In this document: piece by piece, positions 53,001 to 62,836 of the stretch
Layout: every line of letters starts with the position of its first letter
Numbering within the stretch: the stretch's first letter is position 1
Origin: Lingula anatina
Lineage: Eukaryota > Brachiopoda > Lingulata > Lingulida > Lingulidae
NCBI RefSeq assembly: GCF_001039355.2
Contig: NW_019775502.1
Location: forward strand, 903,142 to 967,141
Direction: 5' to 3'
DNA: 64,000 nt
Translations under genes and position numbers: made by a program
Notes under the pieces: generated by a model
The model's input: only the letters and a program-made list of their open reading frames with translations
Database searches by the model: none
What the model was told of the DNA's origin: nothing

Positions 53001-55693
53001 CTCTCAGTACATACCAGAGAGCTCTTCGTATAAGGGAGCAAGTGCTGGGTGAAAGTCGAAGTACAGCCAGTACACTTTACTGCATAGGTCAAGAAATGAT
53101 AGAGTTGGACAATGCAGACGGTGCTGAAGGCGTACTCAGGAGAGCTTTGGCTATTAACGAGAAGATACTGGGAGAATATCACGGATATACAGCAGCTACA
53201 ATATCTGCATTAGCTTGTACCATGTCTGCACAGGGAAACCATGCAGAGGCTCTTAGTACATTCCAGAGAGCTCTTCGTATAGAGGAGCAAGTGCTGGGTG
53301 AAAGTTGTATTACAGCCAATACATTGTATTGCATGGGTCATGTAATGATAGAGATTGGCAATGCAGACGGTGCTGTGGATGTCCTTAGGAGAGCTCTGGC
53401 TATGAGGGAGAAGATACTGGGAGAATACCACAAAGAGACAGCGGCCACAATACATGAATTAGCTTGTGCTATATCTGCACAGGGAAACCATGCAGAGGCT
53501 CTCAGTACATACCAGAGAGCTCTTCGTATACATGAGCAAGTGCTGGGTGAAAGTAAAAGTACAGCCACTACACTGTTTTTCGTGGGTCAGGAAATGATAG
53601 CGTTGGGCAATGCAGACGGTGCTGTGGATGTCCTTAGGAGAGCTCTGGCTATGAGGGAGAAGATACTGGGAGAATACCACAAAGAGACAGCGGCCATAAT
53701 ACATGAATTAGCTCGTGCTATATCTGCACAGGGAAACCATGCAGAGGCTCTCAGTACATACCAGAGAGCTCTACGTATACAGGAGCAAGTGCTGGGTGAA
53801 AGTAAAAGTACAGCCACTATAGTTCACAACATTGGTCATGAAATGATAGAGTTTGGCAATATAGGCGGTGCTGTGGATGTCCTGAGGAGAGCTCTGGCCA
53901 TGGAGGAGAAGATACTGGGAGAATACCACGAACAGACAGCAATCACAATACATGAATTAGCTCGTGCCATATATGCTCAGGGAAACCATGCAGAGGCTCT
54001 TAGTACATTCCAGAGAGCTCTACGTATACAGGAGCAAGTGCTGGGTGAAAGTTGTGTAACAGCCAATACATTACATAACATGAGTCATGGAATGATGAAG
54101 TTGGGCAGTGCAGACGTTGTTGTGGATGTCCTCAGGAGAGCTCTGGCTATAAGGGAGAAGATACTGGGAGAAAACAACGAAGAGACAGCAGCCACAATAC
54201 ATGAATTAGCTGGTGCCTTATCTGCACAGGGAAACCACAAAGAGGCTTACAGTACATACCAGAGAGCTCTTCGTACAAGGGAGCAAATGCTGGGTGAAAG
54301 TCAAAGCACAGCTAATACACTGCACGACATGGGTCAGGAAATGATGAAGATGAGCAATGCAGACGGTGCTGTGGATGTCCTCAGGAGAGCTATGGTTATG
54401 AGGGAGAAGATACTGGGAGAAAACCATGAAGACACAGCAAACACAATATTTGAATTAGCCCGTGCCATATCAGCACAGGGAAACCACGAAGAAGCTCTTA
54501 GTACATTCAAGAGATGTCTTCGTATAGTGGAGCAAGTGCTTGGTGAAAGTTGCAATACAGCCAGTACACTGGATTGCATGGGTCAGGAAATGATAGCGTT
54601 GGGCAATGCAGACGATGCTGTGGATGTTGTCAGGAGAGCTCTGGCAATGAAGGAGAAGATACTGGGAGAATATCACGAACAGACAGCAGTAACAATACAT
54701 GGATTAGCTTGTGCCATATCTGCACAGGGAAATCACGAAGAGGCTTTCAGTACATACCAGAGAGCTCTTTGTATAATGGAGCAAGTAATGGGTGAATGTC
54801 GCACTACATCCATTATACTACATAATATGGGTCAAGAAATGATAGAGATGGGCAATGCAGACGGTGCTGTGGACGTCCTCAGGAGAGCTGTGGTTATGAG
54901 GGAAAAGATACTGGGAGAATACCACGAACATACTGCAGTCGCAATACAAACATTAGCTCGTGCTATATCTGCACAGGGAAATCACGAAGAGGCTCTCAGT
55001 ACATACCAGAGAGCTCTTCGTATAATGGAGCAAGTAATAGGTGAATGTCGCACTACATCCATTATACTACATAATATGGGTCAAGAAATGATACAGATGG
55101 GCAATGCAGACGATGCTGTGGACGTCCTTAAGAGAGCTGTGACTATGACGGCGAAGATAAGGGGAGAATATCACGAACAGACTGCAGTCACAATACATAC
55201 ATTAGCTCGTGCCATATCTGAACAAGGGAACCATGCAGAGGCTATTAGTACATACCAGAGAGCTCTTCGTATAAGGGAGCAAGTGCTGGGTGAAAGTCAA
55301 AGAACAGCCAGTACACTGCATTGCATGGGTCAGGAAATGATAGCGTTGGGTAATGCAGACGGTGCTGTGGATGTCCTCAGGAGAGCTGTGGCTATGAAGG
55401 AGAAGATTCTAGGAGAAAACCACGAAGAGACAGCAGACACAATACATGAATTAGCTCGAGCTATATCTGCACAGGGAAACCACGAAGAGGCTCTTAGTAC
55501 ATACCATAGAGCTCTTCGTATAGTGGAAATGCTGGGTGACTGTCGCAAAACAGCCAATATAATTTTTTGCATAGGTCAAGAATTGAATATGCTGGATAAA
55601 AAAGAAGCCATGATTAGTTTTGTTTGTGCGATAGTTCGTGTTGTATTTTCTCTTGTTGTGTTGTTATATGTTTTGAGAATAATACATAGTTAA
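50054..55693 (+). CDS. CARD-NB-ARC-TPR innate-immune/apoptosis-type receptor, copy B (intact)
   Basis: Exons 50054-50369 and 50835-55693 join in phase (A + GG = Arg106) to give 1,724 residues. Residues ~1-100 form a CARD-like helical domain (L-L-N-L-L-L-T-G, then F-N-Q-L-V-S-C-L). NB-ARC follows: F-V-G-R near 121, Walker A G-G-Q-G-K-T at 149-154, Walker B L-I-I-L-D at ~274, sensor I-L-C-T-T-R-R at ~308, a GLPL-like P-L-L-L-H-I-L-G at ~362 and an MHD-like M-H-G at ~480. A 48-residue segment is duplicated between Walker A and B. Irregular TPR-like helices lead into eleven 83-residue TPR pairs (about 818-1690; kinesin-light-chain-like). The protein ends in a hydrophobic segment. By analogy with NLR/Apaf-1 ATPases it should oligomerise on ligand sensing by the repeats and signal through CARD. 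The ligand and pathway are unknown. An acceptor-like TTACAG before the ATG suggests an upstream untranslated exon. Confidence 0.9.
50437..50538. mobile_element. Small inverted-repeat element in the intron of NB-ARC gene B
   Basis: Counterpart of 32102-32203: AAGTGCAGC at the left, AATTAAGCTGATTACATTGA with TTGCACTT at the right. The left arm has diverged more than in gene A. Confidence 0.55.
51065..51352 (+). repeat. Tandem 144-bp coding duplication inside the NB-ARC domain of gene B
   Basis: GCAGATGATATTCC begins units at 51065 and 51209. Each encodes a 48-residue segment with A-D-D-I-P-L-S-L-L ... T-N-A-D-R-L ... A-C-Q-E-I. The same duplication is present in gene A (about 32754-33010), so it predates the gene duplication. 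Confidence 0.88.
52966..55600 (+). repeat. Eleven 249-bp tandem coding repeats (TPR pairs) in gene B
   Basis: GGGAAACCA marks unit starts at 52984, 53233, 53482 and onward every 249 bp. Each unit encodes two helix-turn-helix TPR motifs (Q-G-N-H-A-E-A-L-S-T-Y-Q-R-A-L and G-N-A-D-G-A-V-D-V-L-R-R-A-L). High similarity between neighbours suggests ongoing unequal exchange. The last unit lacks one residue. Long antisense frames across it are by-products of the repeat. Confidence 0.92.
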
Positions 55694-56289
55694 TTACTGA
55701 CAAAAATGAAACGGATGCACAAAGGCACGTACCGTAAACACAAACTATATTCAACTTCGATATGTTAAATAAATATACTATTCCTCCTAATGTTCAAAAG
55801 AATAAAAGTTAACATAAAGGCATTATAAAGTGTGCTTTCAATGCATTTTGGAGTATCACATATATCTTTTACATAATAATTTTTTTTTCATTTTTTCGTT
55901 TGTTTTATTGACTTTCATTTCATAGAATGGATTTTAAATGATTCGCCCCCCCCCCCCCCCCCCGACTCCTACTGATTGTGATTTATAGTATGTGAATAAC
56001 TTTTTCGTGAAGATCCTTTATGCACATTTTGGCAATTGTTTCTTTGCATGAATGTTTGGATTCCATGTAAAGCAACCGTGAATATTACTTTTTTAAACAG
56101 GTAATCCTTATAGTTCTTGTGCAAAAAGTTCCTTGAAATTCTTTGTATATATTAATGAAACAAAAATAAAATAAATAAAATGAAATCACTTTTTTCAGGA
56201 CAGCGATCCTACATCCTGATTACATTTATCATATTTATAATGAAACTAAATTTAAAACATAACCATACAATAATTTGGGCTTTTTAGTT
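55694..56289. other. 3' flank of gene B, with a C17 run at 55947-55963
   Basis: AT-rich. AATAAA-like signals (AAATAAATATAC near 55768) could serve polyadenylation of gene B. No match to the 3' flank of gene A was seen. Confidence 0.5.
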
Positions 56290-58269
56290 CCCCTTTTTTG
56301 GTCTCACGGCTCTCTCCTCAATTATAACTAATTTGTCACTTTGTTTTTCTTCTTTTTAGGGGGGAATTGAACATCCTTGGTTCGTGTTTAACAGTTTCAG
56401 GTTGATCAACCTCAATCAATTTCTCCTGACAAAATCCGATCTTTTCCCCTGTTGGGTCTGAATTCTGCTGTTTTTGTTGCACTCTCTGAAATTTCTTCAT
56501 TTTGAATTATGTCATTTGCTGTGTTTATAACACTTTTGTAGAGTTTAAATTGGCTAGCGTCTCTGCACTTTGTCCGTCCATCTGTTATTCTTCTGGCAGT
56601 TATCTGAGACCATTTCAATGATGATGTACAAAATAAGTTCGCACGGTGTTTGCAATGTATTTTTCATTCTTTGCTTGACTAATACAAAATCTCTAAATAA
56701 GAATGAGGTTTCTCTTGTGTTTTTCCTTTCATTTGATTTCTGCTTCTATGTTTCATCTTTGTCGTCAATTGTGGTCTTGTTCACTTTAAATGTGCTCTGG
56801 TTCTGAGTAGTCAAGTTTTGTCCTTTCTGCTTTTCTCCATAGTGCATTGTATGGTGCTACTCCTGTGGCGTAGTGTGGTGTTGCTATATGCAGTTAACAT
56901 TTCTTGCATTGCAGTTCTTCTATAGGTTAAATATCTGTTTCGTCCTATTTACCGTTTTTATGAACGACTCCGCTTCGCCGTTTGCTCTTTGGTGTACTGG
57001 TGTGACTCTGTGGTGTTTAAATCATTGATGCTTTGCAAATTCTGCAAATTCTGAACCACTAAACGGTGCTCCGCTGTATGTTGTGATTACATCCTTCACC
57101 CTTGTAAATATATAGGCCTAAAAATATGCGTTTCTCTGTTGTCTCTGTTGTTGATTTCACACTTTCCACTATAGGGTAACGTGTTCGTTTGTGTACCAAT
57201 ACTAAATTATAATGTCAGTCTGGATATAGTTCCCAGAAATCCATTGATACTGTGTACCATGGTATTGTTGTTGTTTTACTTGGTTTCGCTGGTTCTTCCT
57301 TGCTGTCTTATGTAACACCTTTGCATTCATAATGCTGATCACATGACTCTTCTCTTTTTCTATCCAATCCTTAAAACCAGTATTTGTCTCTAAACGGTCT
57401 AGGCTTTTGGTTTTTCCCAAGTGTGACGTATATCCACAGCTTTTTTCTGGAGCTTTTTTGGTAGTACAATCCTGTTATTCCTATTTTCCAATCAATTAAT
57501 TATTGATAATTCTTGTTTCACATGCCAATATGGTTCAATTTCTGGGTCCTTTTTGTACATGTTCCAGTCGCCTTTGGGAATTTTTCATCCAATTTTCAAT
57601 AATGTGCGGTCTGTGATTGTTTCTTTTCTCAATTTGTCAAGTACGACTGTATCCTCTGTGTTCACTGAATGTGACAATTTTATTATGCTCTCTGTGTTGT
57701 CATTTCCAGCCGATGGTAGCGGTTGTCTTGAAATATAATCAAGTGGATCTTTCTCATATTTCTCTGGCTCATAGGTAACTTCGAAGTCCACGTCTTGCAT
57801 GTCCATTACCAATTTTTCAATTTTAGGTGAAAGTTTAGCTGTGCACTTGTTAAACATAGGTAAAAGTGGTTTATGTGCTCTAACTAATTTAAACTTTGGA
57901 GCACCTTGCAAGTAAACACTGAGCCTGTTTTTCGCCCATCTGATTTCTAGTGCGTCCTTTTTCGTTTCTTTTTCTTTTAACTTCTTAAATCTATTTTCCC
58001 CTTCCTCCCTTCCCTAAGCTTGCTATCTTGCTTGGTTAGCTACTTCAGTGGTGCCGCGAGTGTTGCATGATCTTCTATAAAGTTACTGAGGTAACAACAC
58101 ATGCCTAAAATGCAGCGTACGATGCGTACCTCTTCTTTACTCTCTGGTGGTTCACAGTCGGTCACTGCTTTTACTTTGCTTGGATCAACATTCAGTCCTT
58201 AACTGGTGAATACATGTCCAAAGAATTTTATTTCACTTCGAGCGAATTCATGCCTTTATTTGCTGAATG

Positions 58270-59143
58270 CACCCTGAGCTTCAGAGATAACTTGACACTA
58301 ACCTCTTCACTATAGCTTATCTTCGTCGTGTCAAGTTACCGCTGACGAAAATAGTTTGACCTAGTTTATATAAGCCAATCGATTCCAAAATTTTTCACCA
58401 AAGATTGGTGTAAACGCTGCTGGTTGAAAGTCCAGAATTATGTCCAATGAGAAAATTGTATTTCGTTGCGTCCGCATACCCGTCAATCGGCAATCCTCGG
58501 TTGATTCCGTAAGCTCCATACTAACAACAAACGGCGCGGTGCGGCGCTTTACTTTCCCCACCTTAATGATTATGCGTTTTCACACCATCAAAACCTCAGC
58601 TAGAATAAGACGACCCCCGTTTACGCCATAACATTTTTACATAATCATCAAAACTAGCAAATTATTCTTTAGTCGCTTCTGCAGATTATAAAGTTATTGT
58701 CGAGTGCGGAGACATGTGAGTACAGTAGTTCCGAGTGCATAACCGTACACAAAGAAAGCATGGCGTCTCCTACGAGTGACTACGTAAAAGAATGTGTTAT
58801 CTCTTGATTCTTTGGAAAATATGAGTATATCGGAATTGAAACCAGAGCAGTTAGAGGCTCTGCATCACTATCTACTGAGGGATGATGTATTTTGCGTGCT
58901 GCCCACAGGTTACGGCAAGTCCCTGATATTCAGCCTTATCTTTGATTGGTCTGGATTTGAACAAAGCGCGCTTTGACTCGTTCGCGTTCATTGGCTAGAT
59001 CGTTCAATGAGTCATTGAGTGCGGGCTTTAAATTTGATTGGCGGGCGGCGGGAGCAATCGAATGTGGTCAGAGGTAACTTGACACGATGAAGATAGGCTA
59101 TAGTGAAGAGGTTAGTGTCAAGTTATCTCTGAAGCTCAGGGTG
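58270..59143 (+). mobile_element. DNA element with ~75-bp inverted ends carrying a RecQ-like helicase fragment
   Basis: CACCCTGAGCTTCAGAGATA and the next ~55 bases at the left recur in complement at the right end with about three differences. The 874-bp element interrupts gypsy pol exactly within the RT/RNase H linker. Both ends point inwards with CTTGACAC words. Target duplication not identified and superfamily not recognised. It contains a plus-strand frame with a helicase motif (58821-58976). Confidence 0.75.
58821..58976 (+). pseudogene. RecQ-family helicase N-terminal fragment (motif I) inside a transposon
   Basis: The frame encodes L-K-P-E-Q-L-E-A-L-H-H-Y-L, then D-V-F-C-V-L-P-T-G-Y-G-K-S-L-I-F. 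This is the Q-motif-like lead and Walker A of RecQ-type superfamily-2 helicases. It ends after 51 residues with no other helicase motif. An ATG at 58760 opens a different frame (M-A-S-P-T-S-D-Y) that would connect after a single-base change near 58794. It could be a captured host first exon or the remains of an element-encoded helicase. Confidence 0.7.
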
Positions 59144-59689
59144 GCTCCCTCCTCTTTTGCACGTTGCAACACCTTCTCCAATGTTTCACTGTGTTCCTCC
59201 ATTTGTGTGTCTCTCTGGTTTATAGGCATCTAGGTATGTCACCGAATATATGGAGCATTTCCTCCTTAAACAGATCTTGGTTACTTTTTGCCCCAAATAT
59301 TAGTATGGTCGGCTTATAGTCGCTCAGTGATGTCCTAAAAGGGGTAATCTGTATTGATTCTTTGTCTAAGCTCAGTTGTAGATATCCGTGTCGAAGGTTC
59401 GACTTGCTAAATACTTGACAGCCATTTATTCTGTAGGTAATATCCTCCACAACTTGTGCCTGTATACATCGTCTCCTTTTCATGTATTGGTTTGAAATCC
59501 TTACATTTATACTTGGTCTTATCGTGTGTGGTTCTAATTAATGTCTCTTCTGTCTTGTCTGCATATTTTGGTTTTGGTTGTACGACTTTGGGCGAACACC
59601 GTGTGATTACTTCATTAAATGTTACCTTCTCGTAGATCTCTTCTTTCTCACCTTGATTAAGCCATGTAGGCTACCACCTGATAGGGGAA

Positions 59690-59935
59690 GAGGTGGCTAG
59701 AAAAGTTCTGTTCTTAAAAGAATCAGCGTTTACAGACACCCAGAAGAGGCCTACGACGAAGCATGTGCCGTATCTAAAGTCACATGGGACATTGACAGCG
59801 TCAGTATGTGGAGTGGATACCACACTGGTGCCAAAACACCAATGATAGTCAACGACGAAACCCTGAACCAGATCAAATAAAGGAATAATCTGGGGACCAC
59901 TTGACTGTCATTTGATAGGTGGCACCCTTAGGAAC
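59690..59935 (+). mobile_element. Fragment of the Tc1-like family (central transposase)
   Basis: Encodes V-Y-R-H-P-E-E-A-Y-D-E-A-C, then S-V-S-M-W-S-G-Y-H-T-G-A-K-T-P-M, the same segment seen decayed at about 14080-13930. It ends at an in-frame TAA after N-Q-I-K. It lies between the gypsy pol and repeat R. Confidence 0.72.
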
Positions 59936-60183
59936 AAGTTTAGGTTACAGTTCATTATCATCCTGTTACATGAAAAGCCTGTGGCATCGTGGGCTCCAAG
60001 TCGTCGGATCCTTTGTCTAAATCTGCACGAAACGACTGAACAGTAGCGGCTTCTCTGCCTCCAAACTTCTTCCATTTTTAGCTGCAATTCTATGTTTCCC
60101 ACCGAATACGTTGTCCGGAACCGCGCAAATTTAGATATAAACGTAATTTAGAATTAGGCTCGAAATACGGACACCGTTGGAAA

Positions 60184-61857
60184 CACGCGTTATGTGTTTA
60201 TATTTTCAGGAGATAATGTTTTTAGATAAGCAATTAACTATTTAAACATTAAGATTATCTTATTCCTTTAAAAAACACTATGTATTTTTAAATTAAAATC
60301 TACAGCAAATCCAATTAAATTAAGCAAAATTAAACCTGTTTTACGTTTCATTGTGGACTAATGACATCCAAATGCAGATTCACCACGGAGCAGTTCCTTT
60401 GAATGGAAGATACTCAAAACTGCCGCTACGTTTAGGGGCACTGTAAAGTTTACACATGAAAAGGAACAATGAACAAGCTACCTTTATAATGTCCGTAGAC
60501 TAAGGGTAGAAGTGGAGTACGTGAGCTTGAAGAGGCAGATAATGTGTTTACTGAAGCTTTTCCGGTAAACGAGTTCGCGTTTTCGAAGGACCAGCCTGAG
60601 CCTTTTCTTCCATAATGTCTTTTCCTGCCCACATGAATTGGTTTAAACTAGGTCACAGCACGAGAGTCTCGTGATAACCAAATATCTAGGGTTCAAGCAT
60701 GAACATGGTCTTCGTACTCGTAAAACCATCGTTAAAAAGTGGAATTTGATTTATTGCTTTTTTATTTTTAAAATTTTATATTGTTATGTTGATACGTATT
60801 ATTAATCGTTAGGACGTATGGGGAAATTGTCGCTTACCCCATAAATAGGCCTATCCGTTTTCTGGGACTTTTCCTGCAAAAATGAAGGACAGTTGTAATA
60901 ACTTAGTTACGAATTTTGATTTGAAATATTTTTGCAAAATTACAATGAAATAGTTGGATAAAGTGGCCCCAGCCAACTTTTTAAAAAAGAAACATTAAAC
61001 CGAATGTTATAAGCCTATCCAAAAGACATTGCACAAATACTGAAATGAAACTTTTATAACATGGAATGGAATTCACTTACACCTCATGTAATCTTAAATA
61101 AATTTTGCGAACGAATTTTGTCGCAAACCTGGACTACTCGAAAACTTTCAAGAGGAGGTGTGTCACAAGTAACTTATAAACAAGGTTTAAAAACACCACC
61201 GAATAAAGACAAATACCCAGAGGACAGCGATCCCTCTCTCAAACAACAACAAAAACAACATCTATTACCACTTCCGCTACTAGGCCTACTACTTATTATT
61301 AATTTACTAAAAATCTAAAATCCATTTAAAATTAATAAGATCTATCATGTTCAGTAGAGGTTAGTGATGATTAAAGATGCATACAAAGTCAATTTTTTGT
61401 CACAAAAACCAACCAAATGCCAGCATGTAGTTTCAAGTAGTATAACTAAGAGAATTACCAAAAGGCATTGTTTAAATTTACCCGAAAATGATGTTTGAAT
61501 GGATTTTTCTGCTAGCATTCTATGCTGTATGTCAATGGGGCAGAAAAGTAGGTCACGAAAGTAGGTTAAATTTCCAACCATGAATTTAAAGAAAGGAGCA
61601 GTCTCAAGCTCTTTTATGGCTGATTGAGTGATCTATTCATGATCAGTTTATTCCTTGGCATGTCAAATTTATTTGAGTTGTATAAGAAACTAGTAGAAGT
61701 GGCCTACATATGTTACTGGGAATCCACACTCCACCGATGCTCGGTTCGTATGTACCTTTAAATAAAAGGAATTTGAATAAGTGTAAAACAAACTGCAAAT
61801 CTAGCTCTCTCTCTCTCTCCCACTCTCTCTCGTGAGATCAAACAAAAATATACGTAC
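60184..61857 (+). repeat. Repeat R, second copy (mate at 36492-37787)
   Basis: Direct-orientation copy of R. A ~380-bp insertion between about 61376 and 61756 has no match in the first copy. A plus-strand frame at 61061-61318 (Gln-rich near its end) is open here and also largely open in the first copy, but not recognisable. Confidence 0.8.
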
Positions 61858-62737
61858 CGTACTAGGATTAAGAATGTGTACATTTACCCCGTGGACCATT
61901 TGAAGATTATACTGCGATTAAGGCGGTGGAAAATACAATAGAGAGAGTGTATAATGATAGGGTCGCTAAACGATTGTTGACGGCATATAGTAACTAGCCT
62001 AATCCCCTGGTCGCCTGGGTAGCCACGCCCCCTTAGAGTACTTATGTAAACAAACGGTCTCCCGTAGCGAACTATCCTTTTGTTCAACAGCTTCGCGCGT
62101 GCAGCTGATTATGATTGTAGTGACACTATAGCTAACTGCATATAAATTTGTGCTAGCTGTTATTAGATTCATTCTGCTGTGTCGGATGTTGTGGATCAGC
62201 CCACTGGTTCGTTGAGTTATGGTTTTCTGAAGATTGGTGGTGCAGATTTTGAGTGCTTAATTATTTACCCTCCTTCTAACAAGAGAAAGGGGAAGGGAGA
62301 TAAAAAGAGAGAGTGTCAAATGAAACGGGTTATGAGTAATACATTACATTAAATAAAGGGACTCGTGGTGGAAGAAACGATAGACTGTTTTGCATCAAGG
62401 TATGCCATTATAATCCGACATGGCCCATAACATGATCCATAACATGACTCATTGTTGTATGCCTTATATTTGTGCCGACTTATATTTTACTCTCGTTCAT
62501 TTCGTGAAACTATTTCCTTGAATAAAGTTTTGCCTGTATAAATTAACTTTGTGACATGAAGTAATTAATAAAACGCGCCTGTTGAAAAGGGGGCTTTTCG
62601 TAACTAATAAAGGTTCACTATTCAGAAAAATATCGTCGCCGTTCGTCGCCGCTACCTTCAGGAAAGCGTACCCTCCGCGTGGATCACCGGCATTTTTGAT
62701 TATCTGACAAATTAGGGCAATTTACGTTTTAGCTAAT
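61858..62737. other. Intergenic sequence up to the assembly gap
   Basis: No recognised gene or repeat structure. Confidence 0.45.
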
Positions 62738-62836
62738 NNNNNNNNNNNNNNNNNNNNNNNNNNNNNNNNNNNNNNNNNNNNNNNNNNNNNNNNNNNNNNN
62801 NNNNNNNNNNNNNNNNNNNNNNNNNNNNNNNNNNNN
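62738..62836. other. Assembly gap (run of N)
   Basis: Unbroken N, so linkage between the two sides depends on scaffolding, and sequence to the right may not be at its true distance. Confidence 0.99.

Larger units (their letters stand above)
56290..59655 (-). pseudogene. Dead Ty3/gypsy pol (reverse transcriptase, RNase H, integrase)
   Basis: Read on the minus strand in broken frames. The RT region (about 59640-59145, continuing at 58269-58040) has V-E-D-I-T-Y-R-I-N-G, V-F-S-K-S-N-L-R-H-G-Y, I-F-G-A-K-S-N-Q and F-F-G-H-V-F-T-S. RNase H lies at 57911-57585 with H-K-P-L-L-P-M-F and D-P-L-D-Y-I-S-R. The integrase core lies at about 57240-56960 with R-T-R-Y-P-I-V-E-S-V-K-S and A-N-G-E-A-E. A pol-tail segment lies at 56618-56412 with R-D-A-S-Q-F-K-L. 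Stops and shifts are frequent and no LTRs were identified. The element is split by the insertion at 58270-59143. It is a different copy from the Gag fragment at 1-695; whether both belong to one family cannot be decided. Confidence 0.85.

Noticed and set aside
52961-55572. Long antisense open frames across the TPR array
   Set aside because: They recur with the 249-bp period and are reverse-frame shadows of the repeats, with no independent family resemblance.
52966-55600. Regular direct repeats suggestive of a CRISPR array or satellite
   Set aside because: The units are in-frame TPR coding sequence with no spacers, in a eukaryotic gene.
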